This document shows, one piece after another, positions 1 through 11,865 of a stretch of 64,000 bases of DNA; position 1 is the first letter of the stretch, and every line of letters starts with the position of its first letter. A model generated the notes under the pieces. It worked only from the letters and a program-made list of their open reading frames with translations, was not told where the DNA came from and did no database searches. The DNA is taken from assembly GCA_001661515.1 (NCBI GenBank), contig LUVW01000044.1, positions 1 through 64,000 of the forward strand, in the 5' to 3' direction. A program made the position numbers and the translations under genes. Source of the stretch: Capniomyces stellatus (Eukaryota > Kickxellomycota > Harpellomycetes > Harpellales > Legeriomycetaceae).

Positions 1-66
1 ATGCCTGCCATTGTCTCTGGTCCAGTCTATTCCCTAGTTTATGGCGTAGTTTATTTTTTAGTTATT

Positions 67-182
67 GGCTCGGTCTATCTTTTGTTTTTTGGCTCAGTCT
101 ATCTTTTGTTTTTCGGTTCAGTCTATCTTTTGTTTTTCGGTTCAGTTTTTGGTATTTTGGTATTTTGGTATTTTGGTATTTA
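67..182. repeat. Tandem 24-bp repeat followed by 8-bp repeat
   Basis: Three 24-bp units (67-90, 91-114, 115-138), each containing CAGTCTATCTTTTG or a close variant, are followed by a partial unit and then by reiterated GGTATTTT. The open reading frame through this array from position 1 is a by-product of the repeat and encodes only hydrophobic low-complexity sequence, so it is not annotated as a gene. Confidence 0.85.
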
Positions 183-540
183 GGTGTTTAGGTGTTTAGG
201 TATGTAGGTATAGTTGCATCTATAGTGCACATAAAGTTAGAGGAACGGTGAGTGTGGTAAGGTACTATCAAATGGGTTGTTAAAGTGGGTCTGTAACCAA
301 CGTGGCAATGAAACCAACAGGGTGAGAAGAGTTGGGTGGTTTGGGCGTTTTGTGTGGTTTTTATACGTTTGTTGATGTTTCCTTCAATCACAAAGTTTTT
401 TGTTTTTTGTTTATTGTTTTTCGTTTTTTTCGTTTGATTTCTCATTTTTATTGTTTGATTTTTTATTTTTATCGTTTCATTTATTTTTATTGCTCCATTT
501 ATTTTTATTGCTCCACTTATTTTTATAGCTCCATTTATTT
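183..540. other. Gene-free T-rich stretch
   Basis: T-rich sequence with a degenerate repeat of the form ATTTATTTTTATTGCTCC at about 478-545. I see no convincing gene. Confidence 0.5.
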
Positions 541-820
541 TTACTGTTCATTTGCTTGCAAGTTGGATTGAAAGTTTAGACATAGAATATCCCCAAACCG
601 ACCAGTCCGTTGCGTAAATGTTTTACTCGGTAGACTGCTCTGGCTGCTACCTAAAGGCAAAAAACATCATAAGGTTGGTTATTTGGGTAGATCCTGGGGG
701 TATTTATGTTTTTGGCTTGCTGTTTCCGTTGAGAGTGCCTGTACATTGGTCGTTTTCCCTCCCCCTCTTTGTGTTATTGGATAATTTCTGAACTCTTTCC
801 ATCCCAACAGTTGACCACAT
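541..820 (-). CDS. Candidate small two-exon gene, unknown
   Basis: I do not recognise this. Exon 1 (820-745) starts at an ATG and ends at a GTACAG donor. Exon 2 (650-541) follows a good acceptor (CCTTTAG) and continues in phase to a TAA, giving 61 residues. The predicted peptide is basic and polar (residue run KTFTQRTGRFGDIL near the middle). The segment is GC-richer than its flanks, which is why it was considered. The donor is weak and open frames of this length arise by chance, so this is only a candidate. Confidence 0.2.
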
Positions 821-1580
821 TATCTATATATTATATATATTATCTGTATTATCTATATTATCTATATTATCTGTATTATCTGTATTATCTATATTTTATA
901 TTATTAATCTGTTGGTTCATCTTTACTTATCTAAAATCGAACCAGATCCAAATAACAAACAAATAAAAATAATGTATGTGCATGAAAAGAAAAGAAAAAT
1001 CAGACTCAGGTTGGGTTATTCGCCTAAGTATGCACGAATATCTTGACCATTACTTCAATTTGACGTGTTTTTTATAAATTGGAGCCTTTATTTTGCCCGT
1101 TGGGTTATTTGGTAAAATTCAAGGTTCCATTTTGGTGCTTTAAGAATTGTTTGCAGTGTATATGAAATGTCGTTGTGATAGAAAAAAGTATGGTTTGGAT
1201 CATTAAATTCATATCATGTTCTTGTGACTATGTAAACATATCATGTAAAAAGACAGTCTTTCCTTTTCTGGGCAAAAAACTTGTTCTCACAATTGCACGC
1301 AAGTGATTTTAAAAGTCAATACCGAAATAAATGGCCTGCTTACTGGTAGTAATACTACTTCTCTTTCTCACTTTGTAATTACTTCAACGGATTGATCTCA
1401 AACAAGGTTTAGCGAGTTTAATTAATTGCACAGAAATTGAATGTATAATGTGGTGGTGGGTGTCACTTTATTGATAATACTATTAATAAGATGTACTAAA
1501 AATAAGCTGAAACCAGACCAACCTAAATTCAAAAGAAAACACGGAGATGAAAAGAATTAAAATTAAATAAATGGTGCCGA
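821..1580. other. Gene-free stretch with TATTATC microsatellite
   Basis: Positions about 822-905 hold an imperfect repeat of TATTATCTATATTATCTG. The rest is AT-rich and downstream of the SET-like gene. No gene is seen. Confidence 0.6.
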
Positions 1581-3102
1581 CTACTGTTTAAGACGTTTGC
1601 TTTCAGGACCATCCTCGTGGTCATCCTCCTCCTCATCATCATCTTCTTCGCCCTCATCATCATCCTCATCAAACTCGTTAATATCGCCATCATCCTCACC
1701 AAGTTCAGGGTCAGACTCGTCATCGTCATCGGCACCGCCTTGGAAATAGTTGACAGAGTTTGGATAGAAGTCGTTGGCAATAAGCTCGGCCAATTGGACA
1801 TCGCCCATTTCTGTGAAGAAAGTAAAGAAGCTTGATTCGTCATCATAGTCTTGGTCCTCAGAGTCTTTGCCGGTCTTTGGCTTGATCAAACACTAAGTAA
1901 TATTATGTAAGATATATTTTGTTTTAGACAGTTCAGGGATGGCTTTTGGTGACAAAATGGTTCCTGCGTATGGCATTAATTGGTATCAACACTTTACCTT
2001 TCCTTCTTTCCAGTTGATGGCCTCGCATGTCATTTTTGGTTCGTCTTTGTCGGACAAATCAACAGATTGGACTAGCTCGGTGTTAGTAAAGAATGGGTTC
2101 TCTTCAAATTTCTAAATAAAAAAGGCAATCACATTTAAAACATTATACAAGGGCTTGAATCACAATTCTGCGTTACTTGGAGCAACATTACATGCCATTG
2201 ATACGAGTGAAAATAAGAGAGTGAGAAAAATGGGAACTTGCGAAAATGATCTTGAAAATGGATGGGTTTTCAGCATTGCGGTCAATCTTGATACTAGTCA
2301 GCTTCTCCATAGCCTATACACACAGTCAACATATTGACAAAGGTTAGCAGGCACTAGAAACTCGAAACAAAGAATCGGCGGTATAGCTAATATCAACAAA
2401 CTTACCTCAGCGTCTTCAGCATCGACCAGATCGGCTAAATTGATATAATTCGTAATAGAAAAGCAGAAAAGGAATAGAAGAAAAAAAAACAACCCCGCAT
2501 AAAGCGCGTATGTAAATATCAATATGTTAGTATCATGCTATTTGCGTGTGGTACAGGTTAACAAACATACACAGATGCAATAAATCGATTTTGACTATTG
2601 GCGGTCACAGTAGCAAAGAACTTACAAAGGATAGTGTGGTTCTCAATCTATAGAGTTAAAAAAAAACACGCAATTCGACTTTTAGTAGGAGGATATGTAA
2701 GGTTGGTACGTATCGGTCGTAGCTTGTTCAGGATATACATATATAGTTGAACTGTACTTACAGCTCTGATCCAGAACTTTGGGATCGTTGCAATAATGGC
2801 TTCGCGTTCTTCATACAGACTGGCCTTCTTGTATTCATACAAGGCCTGGAGGTTGGAGATTTCTTCATCTATTTATTTCCATGCAATAAAAGGCGTATTT
2901 AGTATAGAGACTCTATAAGCTTGAGTGGTAGGTTCTCCTTTAGCGAGATTGTTGTATACGCGTAAATGATGAATAAAAAAGTAAATGGTAGATTCTAAAT
3001 TCCCATACTTAATTTGGCGTTTGATTCATCAAACTTTTCTTGCAGATTGAATAGCGATTCAATGCTGGCAGCAAATTCGGCGTTTTCCTGGTTATGTTCC
3101 AT
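1581..3102 (-). CDS. SET: SET/NAP-family histone chaperone
   Basis: Nuclear histone chaperone of the NAP1/SET/Vps75 family, expected to bind H3-H4 or H2A-H2B. Seven exons join in phase: 3102-3009, 2868-2762, 2647-2626, 2434-2406, 2313-2242, 2111-1998 and 1892-1581, giving 249 aa. The N-terminal helix (about residues 8-60) is the dimerisation coiled coil. It is followed by the family signatures IPKFWIRA, FEENPFF, INWKEGK and SSFFTFFTE, then DFYPNSVNYFQGG. The last about 45 residues are almost entirely Asp/Glu and end in a basic KRLKQ, as in human SET. Exon 3 is only 22 nt. The intron after exon 5 has a GC donor (C|GCAAGT) instead of GT. The start is the first ATG, and the family N-terminus is matched without extension. 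Identity as SET-type rather than canonical NAP1 rests on length and the earmuff motifs. Confidence 0.9.
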
Positions 3103-5362
3103 TTTTTGAGTCTGTTATTGTGTTGCTTTTTTTTACGTGTGTTGATGGTATTACTTGTTAAATCTGAAGTATCCGTGTTCTTTGGTACTACCCACTGACT
3201 ACTGAATACAAATTAAGATTAAAAAGAAGAGAAGACTGACTGTTACTATTCAAAAGTAAATGAAAATATTGGTATTATTATCGTTTTACTTTTAGTATAA
3301 TAATTAAAAAGGAAGGTTTTTTTGTCTGGTATATTTTGTACTCTTTTATTTTTTTAGTTTGATTTTTTACTTTATTTTACTTGATTTATTTTAGTTGCTT
3401 TGTTTTTGTTTTGCTTTACTCTTGTTATCTAAGCTTATTTACAATTCCCAAGTTCATTCGAATTGTTGGCTTCAACATTTTATTTTTTTTAATACAAGGC
3501 GTCATTATGTGTAAAAAAAAATGTACTAGTAAAATTTTTCCTCCCTTTTTGACAATTCGGTTTACTTTTTTCCTTCTTTTCCTCTCCTCCTTTTTTTACT
3601 AATAAAAATGGGGGGGAGGGTTTTTTTTTTATGAAAAAACTTTTGTTTACCATTTACTTTTACTTTTACTATTATTATTATTGATATTATTATTATTATT
3701 TCGCTACATTTTATATTGAAAGTCAAGCCGATATATTGATTTGTATTAATGTAGTAATTATTTGCAAGATCAGAAAGCTCTAAAATAGAATCATATATAA
3801 ATTAATCATTGGTTTCTTTTTTTTCTTTCTTTTTCCTTTCAGTCCGTTTTCGTTACTTTCCGTTTTATCCTATTTTTCATCATTTTTATCAGTCCAAAAT
3901 AACAACGAATGATGCAGTTGAAAAGAATTAGGTGAACCTTTACCACCTATGAACCAAGGTATAATTGAAGATTGAGGTCAAATAATAGATACAAATCTGA
4001 ACTCTTTTTTTGATTTTTTAATCAACAATGGTATTAATAATAGACAAATTTTGCGAGCTTTATTTAAACGCTCAAGATTATTCGTGGTGTTACTCCCCAG
4101 CTCTATTATTACAAAAAAAAAGCCTTATTTTATGTATTTTTCAACTTGGTTGGTGGGTTTACTTTTACCACCAACTTATTTTACGCTTTAAAGTTGCATC
4201 CGTTTTAATATTTACTTTGCAAGTTTGATGCTACACTTTTATTTATCTTGTGTTCAGCTTTTAAATGAAAAAATGCAAAATTTACGTATTTTATTTTTTT
4301 ATTTTTGTTTTGGCTTGAACTTTTACTCGGTGTTTTATTTGTACTATTATGTCTGTTTCTTTCTTTTTCGCTGCCATCTAGCTTAAATTTCTCTCTTTGC
4401 TCCATTTGGGTCGACTTTTCAGCTACAACTAACCAAAACGAAAACACGCTTCCATCTTGACAATAATGTCGCTTTTATCTCCTTTAATTTCCAAAACCCG
4501 TCAGCCCTAAAACCCCACTTCACACGTTGGCTCTTGTTTTGTTTTGTTGTAGTCTTGTTCTGTCTCATTCCTTTTGTGTTTGTGTATGTGTTTTTTTTTT
4601 TTTGCATTTATCACCGCCTTTTTAAATCTACAGTTGATTTCAGGCGTTTTTATTGGCCAAACATCATATTTCGCTCAGTTGAATTATTATCACAATTGAA
4701 GTCAAATTTCTTTTTCTTTTTCTTCATTTTTAATTTGTGCTTTTTTGTCATTTCAGCTTTTTCCGTTAAGTTTTGGTCAGATAATTGCGAGAATAGGTTT
4801 ATTTGTTTAATATTCTTGGCTTTTTTTTTTGTATTGGGGGGAACCAAACAAAACATCAAAGGCGATAGTCAAAAAGGAGATCTGTAGAAAAAAAGAAGAA
4901 AAAAAAGAAAACGAAAAGTAAGAGTAATTGGTCTAGAGTAAATTTGGAGTATCTTTTCGCGTTTTCAGTAAGATGCAGGATTGTTTTGAGGATGCAAGGC
5001 AAATGTTCCTTAAGGCTCGATCAACATTTGTTGATTTTGGAAAAGTACAAGAGTTTATAACCAAAACATTTAAAAGGCTTGGTTAGATAATATCAGTACA
5101 CCGTTAGGCTAATGGGAGGCATTAACGCAGTACTGTTGTGGATTTTGTTTTTGAGAAGCAGTGTAAAGGTTATTGTTTATTAATTAAATTCATACGTGTA
5201 TATGTACCTGCTCTAAGAGTAAAAAAAAATAAGTGGAAACAAAATAGTAAAGAGGATTGATATAAGAGGGTTGGGAAGAAAAGTAACAGTTTCCAAATGT
5301 ACGTCGTTTTTTTTTGTAGAAGCAGTAGAGATGGGTGGGAAAAAAAACTAGACAATATGTAT
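3103..5362. other. Long AT-rich intergenic region
   Basis: Mostly T-rich low-complexity sequence with homopolymer runs. One short stretch (about 4974-5087, + strand) has a 37-codon ATG frame preceded by a CAG acceptor-like site. Its peptide is helical and charged, but nothing supports it further. No recognisable gene is present. Confidence 0.5.
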
Positions 5363-7405
5363 CTATAACTGGTCTCTCTTCCTGGCGGTTCTTTGGTAAT
5401 TTCGCAACACCCATTCTGTCTGTGCATCGGTGATATCAACTGTTCCCAACTTTATCTCGTAAGCTACACAAAATCAACAAAATCATTACCAGCATTAGAT
5501 TGATATCGGTTAATGGGTTAAAAATTCGGATATGTGGTACTTTAGAGCAACTCTAAGACCAAAGCGGTTGAAGAGACAAAACAAAACAAAACAAAACATA
5601 TATACATCGCCGATTAAGGGTTTTTTTTATAAAGCTTACGTTTCATTTCAAACCGAGGGCCAACTTCAGCAATTTCAACTTGTTTGTGGCTGGTTTTAAC
5701 AAACACGTGATGTCTTTGAGCATGTACATGGACGTTCATTGTTAAATATATGGTCAGTTTATGCAATAAATAATGGCTCAGGTATCAATCCAAAAGCACC
5801 GAGTTGGACTAAAGTCAGGCTATTTTTACAACAACAATGACAGCGCAAAACAAATAAAGATAGATAATGATTCATTCAGTGCATCACATACCTATATGAA
5901 ATAAAGTCGCTCTGGTTTGCAAATGTCATCACTCGTTTGCTATCCTCTTTTGGGACTGGGAACAGGAACTTTAAAACATTTTTAATCTACAAGTTTAATG
6001 ATAGACCAATCATTTTTTGTATATTTAATTTAGTAAAAACAAACACTTTTTCAATTTTAAACCAAATAAAGCCGCTCAACCCTCGTTTTTTCTATCAAAA
6101 AAATCAAAAGGGTTAAAACTGCACTTCCCCAACTTACTCTTGATCCAAGATTTGTGCTAAAATTGTCAAATATCAAATGAGGGAACGCCTCGGACATGTT
6201 TCCTTGATCTTTAATGTCGTGACGCAGTACCACATTGTATAATGTAAAGTACACTGTAGGTCCGTACGGCAAATGACTTATAATAAGTCCATCTATTCAG
6301 GTGAAATTATTACGCATTCGAGTATTAGTGCTGTGTGTATTTAAACAGATAGACCACATTTCAAAGCAGAAGTTTCATTCTGGTTCCCTCGCATAATGGA
6401 TGGGTTGGATGTACAGCTGGTTTAACCGCATATCCACAGCACATATTAAGGGGGCAAAAAAAAAAAAAGAGCATATTCTTGATTTATTAATCTGTAAGTT
6501 GTCCTATTTACCTGGTTCACCACGATGCTCGTGAATAATAACCAAATCCGTCACATCGTTGGATTTGCAAGTATCAACAAGGTCTTGGATAACATAATTA
6601 CCACGGTTCACTCTTTGGGCACTTGGAATAACAAGTCTCATTTCCTATTTGATTGTCCAAACATCAGTAACATCTTAGTAACGCAGCTCCAAGCAGTAAA
6701 TTTCTTTCTTTCTTCATAGTTAACTAAATTCACCAACACTAGCCGCCTTATTAGAGCTCTTACTTTTGCAAATTGCTGAAGTCTTGAGCTCGGGTCTCTT
6801 GACGTTGTGATAACTACTTTAGGGTCATACACTCCTGCCCTTGAGTACTCGTCATCTTCGTGTTCTTTTGGTTGCTCTTGTGCTTCATCCAAGGCCAGGG
6901 TTTTGCGAAGTTCTTCCGAGTCCTTCTTCAATTCTGTCGGAATTGGTCTACCATCTATTAATTCGTTTTTAAAGCCAATAAAACAATCGAATTGTTATCT
7001 TACACATTAAATAGCACTATGCAGTTTTCAACAAAGCCATCCTTGCTAGTCGTTTCTTATCTTTTTTCAAGAAAAAAAGAAAAAAGAAAGCAAAACAATG
7101 ATTCTGTTTATGATTTTTCTTTTGGCATTAATATCGCTTCTGGTTTCCAGCATTTACCTTTGAGTGCCTCCTTAAGCTTCTGTTTCTTTTCGTAGATCTG
7201 CCTTTCCTTAGTCTCGAGCGATTTCTTGTACAGATACTCGCGTCTTAATCTATTTTGTTTTCGCAACTACAAATTCATACAAACCCGCTTGTTATTACTG
7301 TTTCGCCAAATCGCAGATCCAAGTATATTTCTAATCAAGGTTAGATTTGGTGATTCTAAAAAGGAAATTTCAAATGGTCTTTATCAGATTTACTGGTCTT
7401 ACCAT
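5363..7405 (-). CDS. IMP4: U3 snoRNP protein IMP4 (Brix domain)
   Basis: Nucleolar component of the SSU processome; with IMP3 and MPP10 it helps U3 snoRNA pair with pre-rRNA for 18S maturation. Eight exons (7405-7403, 7266-7158, 6954-6764, 6644-6512, 6292-6138, 5986-5892, 5713-5640, 5463-5363) join in phase to 286 aa, against about 290 in yeast and human. Family motifs appear in order: [11 protein letters not shown] near residue 10, [17 protein letters not shown] near 95, [49 protein letters not shown], and [17 protein letters not shown] near the C-terminus. These define the Brix/sigma70-like fold. The first coding exon is exactly the ATG codon followed directly by GTAAGA. This start is required because the protein then begins [11 protein letters not shown] as in orthologues. 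Confidence 0.95.
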
Positions 7406-8218
7406 TTCGGGATTTGTCTATTTGCAAGTTATTTTATAGTTTCCTTTCACTTTGCTAATTTGGCTTAGTCGTGTGTCTATTTCGAGGCCGTGTCTTTTTA
7501 TTCTGTTGCAGCTCTATACCGAGTACTTATTTTTTCGCTTTACACTCTTTTAAAGACCCGTGAAATACCTTACTCACTTTGCTGAAGTTTGCTTTTATTA
7601 CTTGATTCTATCTTTTTGTGAAGGTTGACTACACTTTAACTGCTAATCGAGTTTTTTTTTTTTTGGTAAAAATAAGATCGTTTTGTGAAAAAAAAAACCC
7701 CATTTACTTGATTTAAAGAAAAAAATTTTCACTATAAAATTAAAGAATTCAAATGACCAATAGGGTCATAGAGCGTAAATAGGATCAATAATACCGTTGA
7801 AATTCAACATTAGCCTTTTTCAACGTTTAGTCTAGTAGCTAAAACAAGGCCACATTCTATTGACAAAATGCACCGATTAGCAAAAGCGATGTGATATATG
7901 ATTAGCTTATTCACAAATTTTGGCAACAAAGGGCGCCATAACATCATAACATCATAACATCAGCAAAGTAGAGTTTATAGTTGTATCCATACAAGCTGTT
8001 TCATATAAATTTGCTGGTTTATAGATATTCAGTAGTCTGCACAACCAGCCTTTCTCATTTTTAACATTGCGTTTCAAAACTTTATATTTATTCTCCAGGT
8101 GCTGATTATAAAAAAAGATAATCCCAGCAAAAATAAACAATCATTTGGCTAAATCTAATAAATTGCAGGTAAGTAGCTGATGCGATTTCAAGTCAGGTTG
8201 CTACAACTATACAGCCCC
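7406..8218. other. Intergenic region upstream of IMP4
   Basis: AT-rich sequence between the IMP4 start and the 3' end of the next minus-strand gene. It contains the small CATAACAT triplicate listed separately. No gene is seen. Confidence 0.6.
7937..7960. repeat. CATAACAT tandem triplicate
   Basis: Three perfect copies of the 8-mer CATAACAT. No function is assigned. Confidence 0.9.
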
Positions 8219-8674
8219 CTACTTCTTTCTAAAAAAATCTTTATAGACAATTTTTACAAGTGGTCCTGAACAATTTACACCAAGTAAAATAGAGCCCGCA
8301 GTCCACTTCAATGAATCACACATGGTTATTTTTTCTGGCGCGTATACCTTGGTTGTTGCGCATATACCAGCAACAACCACACCTTGGATCAGATTAAATT
8401 TCGCTAAAGCCACAATGATATTCCATGCTTTTGATTGTGATATACACGGCCGTATATGAGATATCAAACATTCAGGTTTATCCGCAACCGAAAGGTAGTA
8501 AAGCAACGCCACAACTGAACATGTTATCATAACACTGTGTTTTGATGGATAGTTAAATGCATACATAGGCTTGATGGTACCTGTGTCCTTCTTCTCCATA
8601 TGGGCGTGGGTCTTCTCGTCCTTAGGAACCCTGCTCGCTTGAGCTACACCCTTCTTTTCGTTCTTGGCTGACAT
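8219..8674 (-). CDS. Small multi-pass membrane protein, unknown
   Basis: I do not firmly recognise this 151-aa intronless protein. The first about 40 residues are soluble, charged and Lys/Glu/His-rich. After that come three hydrophobic segments, at about 47-65 (SVMITCSVVALLYYLSV), 84-104 and 122-142, and a basic C-terminus (FFRKK) that resembles a di-lysine ER-retention signal. The spacing of the last two segments, with Leu-Lys-Trp before the final one, loosely recalls the TMEM254/DUF4499 family, but this is a weak resemblance. The ATG is in good context (gacATTTTTCAATTG upstream on the other strand is T-rich as at other starts here). The length of the open frame and the clean membrane topology support a real gene. 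Confidence 0.6.
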   Translation of the reverse strand: MSAKNEKKGVAQASRVPKDEKTHAHMEKKDTGTIKPMYAFNYPSKHSVMITCSVVALLYYLSVADKPECLISHIRPCISQSKAWNIIVALAKFNLIQGVVVAGICATTKVYAPEKITMCDSLKWTAGSILLGVNCSGPLVKIVYKDFFRKK

Positions 8675-10221
8675 TTTTCAATTGCAAAACTATTGTGTAT
8701 GTTATACAAACTTATCTTTGTTCCTTTAATTTGGCTTTATTTACGCCGATTTTTTTCTTCTTGTTTTACCTAGTCAATGAAGTATGGTAGAAAAGCACCA
8801 ACTCGGTCAAAAACCCAACTATTTATTTGACTGTATTAAACGCAGTCTATTTTATAAGTAATAAAGCAAATACACACTAGTGTTGCTGCAGCTGGCGTTA
8901 ACATTATCGGTTCACCATCAGTCAAGCGATGCTATATTGATAATAATTTACTGCTTAGTCTTAATGCTTAATTGACCTGCTAAACTTTATATAGGTGTTG
9001 GCATTAACCATTGATGTTTAGCAGATTATCCCGTCTTGCTAAAGTTTTGTTAAATTTTACGCTTTTTAGCTTGAGCTTTGCTTAAAAGCAAAAAACTGTG
9101 TTTATCTGGTGTATATTTGTTTAATGCAAATTAATTATTGGTACAGCTTTTTTTTATGTTTATAGTTTTTACAAATTAGAGTTGGTGTCATCTTTCGTTA
9201 TGCTGTTCAGGTGCTGATTCCAACAATCTGCATATTAACTAAAATCGTATTTTCACTAAACAACAGAGCGAATATTTTTGGTTGCATTGACTTTTGTCGT
9301 AAGTTCCAATGGTAAGGCTTTACCTAAACTTACTATTTAGTACTTAATCTTTGTACACGTTGTTTCAAAACATTGTCAAGTGCTCTTGTTTAATACGAGA
9401 GTGTTTGTTGCTCTAAATACACACAACAGTTGTTTTGATGTTTTGATACGGAAGCAATAACAGTTTAATCGACATTCTTGTTGTTAGACTATATAGACAT
9501 CTCTTTTAGCTATTTAAAAACAGAAAGAGCAAGAAATAGAAATAGTACGTCGGATTTTCGTTGATACCTTTGCGTTATCGCATACAAAAAGATCTGACCA
9601 GCTTGCTCGTATATAGTGCAAACCGAGGAGTATCTAGCTCTAGTTATAAAGGAGACTATCTGTTCTTTTTGACAGACTTTGTAAGCATATTGTTTCAAAG
9701 TACATTGGTGGTAACAAAGTAAGAAAAAACGATATTTAAACCGTCGAAAAACAGGGCAGAATTTCAAAACAAAAAAAAGAGCAGTGGAAAAAATAGTAGC
9801 GGAAGAATTAGACTGAATCATGACCAAGTGGGAAAAAGCATCTTTATGCGCGATCACTTTTTTTTTCACAATTCGAGTAGTATATTGGTAAAATTTATGT
9901 TTAAAAATCCCCATTGGAGAAATCAAAACAACCACAATAGCTGCTATTAATATCCGACTATTTCTCAATTGGCCAAATCTTAAACGATAAAAGACGTTAA
10001 CATAAATGCCCAAGCAAACTAGCTAATTGGGTTTGGAGCATCTTCCGGCTAATAACATACTCAACGGAACTTTATAACTGTTTGTTTTGTGAATCAGAAA
10101 ATCCAGACAAAACGCTCCACCTGTTTAGTATCGAAGTACTCGGCAATCTGATTTAACTATGTATAAGGCGTGCTTAAATTTAACATTCCCATAAGATAAG
10201 GCTACAAAGGAGTGCGAGGGA

Positions 10222-10233
10222 GGGGGGGGGGGG
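10222..10233. repeat. Poly-G run (12)
   Basis: Uninterrupted G12 in AT-rich intergenic DNA. Similar G/C runs of 9-13 occur at 25700-25709, 30273-30284, 52968-52980 and 54717-54725. Confidence 0.95.
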
Positions 10234-11774
10234 TTGCTGTAAACAGACTTATCAGGCTTGCTTTGGAAGTGCGTGTCAATGGGTGTAAAGTATCTTTAGC
10301 TGTATACGACCCATGTTTCCATAGTTTAGTTCATTTTGAAGCATCATTCATTTATACGCTATTGCTTTAGTAATTCAAAACCGTTTGATCTGATGGTGAG
10401 CTTATTTCTAACAATAACCCAAGTAGGTTGCCGAGTAGACGCATCGATACTAAAGCTAGAGTGATGTTCTGATCTAAAGTTGTTAGCCACCAACCTGTTT
10501 GGGGATTATGATTTCAGCATACAACAAATTAAACTCTTTTAGTAAAGCACATTTTACTATATATCAAAAAAAGCACTAGCAATAAATATCCACGACCAAC
10601 ATGCTATTTATAGATGTACTTATATGCTTAGGCACAATGTCTTTAGCAAAAGTAAGTGATTCTGGCTAATAACTAGTATAAAACTACACAGACAAACAAA
10701 GTGCGGCATAAGGGTATGTATCCTATATCCATCCGCATTATAATGCCAAGTTTGCAAGACAAGAATTTTATTTTCGAGATTGGTCAGTTTTAATAATTAA
10801 TAATCCTTCAAAACTTGTCTTTTCTACTATTTTTACGGACAATTTAATTTACCCGATTATTTTCCAAATTGCTAGAGATAAAGGAATACAAACCAGAATT
10901 TGTTTTTTGTTGTTGCTTTGATATACCACAGAACAAAACAACTATGTTTAATGGGTCTGCCTAAATCCGAGTTATAGTTTTCATAAAGTAAAAGCTGGTT
11001 TTCCTAGCATACAAATTCAGCACTACTTTAACGACTGTTGATAGCTCTAAAAGTCGTAGTTGCATAATATTTAACATGGTATTTCCTAATTAATTTTTTT
11101 TTACAAACATTTGGTAAAATAGGTTGTGATTTGTAAAAGCCAGCTAATAGAACCTTCAAAGTGAGTGCAAGTTTAAATAAAATGTAACATATCGAACCTA
11201 GGGTGAGGTTAAAATGGAATTTACAAATTGCAGCCGGTGTATCAGGATGGTTTATCAGAGTTTATAATATTAATAGCCAATGGAAATATATTTAAAAAAT
11301 TGAAATCTGCGTCTTAGGTCGAATAAAATGCTATTAAACTAATTCTTGGTATTATATTTTGTGATTATAAATAGTTTATTATTTTTAGAAATTATTACAA
11401 AATGTATTAGTTATTCTGAATAAAACATAGGATATGATTAGATATCTTTGAAGTCAAGTGTGACCGTTTTATGAGACGAAAATTCACATATGTATTTGAA
11501 AAAGGTGGATTTGAGTGTATTAGGAGGGTTTTTTGCTAATAAATATTTTGTTTGCAAAGCTCAGGATAAAACTTGAAGGAAGCTAAAACTTAAACTCAAA
11601 GTTGCAAATTTTTATATATATCCACGGATTTTGCTTAGTGGCCAAATAGTATAATCGAATATAAAAAAAAAGGTAAAAGCGGCTGGTTTATCCTCAATTC
11701 AAATAAATACGCACCAAATTATTCCTTTCTCAACCATATAGAAATTATTTTATAACATCTAGATATAGCTGGAA

Positions 11775-11782
11775 TATAAATA
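11775..11782 (+). promoter_or_regulatory. TATA box of the S1-like gene
   Basis: TATAAATA lies 91 bp upstream of the ATG at 11866, a plausible core-promoter position in a fungus. Confidence 0.45.
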
Positions 11783-11865
11783 CAATTTTTCTTTATAGTA
11801 AGATTCAGCCCAAGTCAGCAGTTGCTTTTAGGGATACTGTAATTTAAATAGCCAGAGCTAGAAAA

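Larger units (their letters stand above)
8675..11865. other. 3.2-kb region without a recognisable gene
   Basis: AT-rich sequence. A 167-codon open frame on the minus strand (10013-9510) has no ATG at its 5' end and no recognisable domain. A 12-G run lies at 10222-10233. A short minus-strand frame near 10160-10100 reads as plausible protein but is too short to call. I see no supportable gene. Confidence 0.5.

Noticed and set aside
1..183. 60-codon hydrophobic frame
   Set aside because: It is a translation of the 24-bp tandem repeat.
905..945. Possible tRNA B-box on the minus strand (GGTTCGATTTT)
   Set aside because: The B-box end does not match the consensus and no A-box or acceptor-stem pairing is visible.
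4534..4887. 117-codon hydrophobic plus-strand frame
   Set aside because: Produced by T-rich low-complexity DNA; no motif.
9510..10013. 167-codon open frame on the minus strand
   Set aside because: It does not begin with ATG, and the first ATG leaves a much shorter frame. Composition is that of translated AT-rich DNA and no domain is recognisable, though the length is somewhat above chance.
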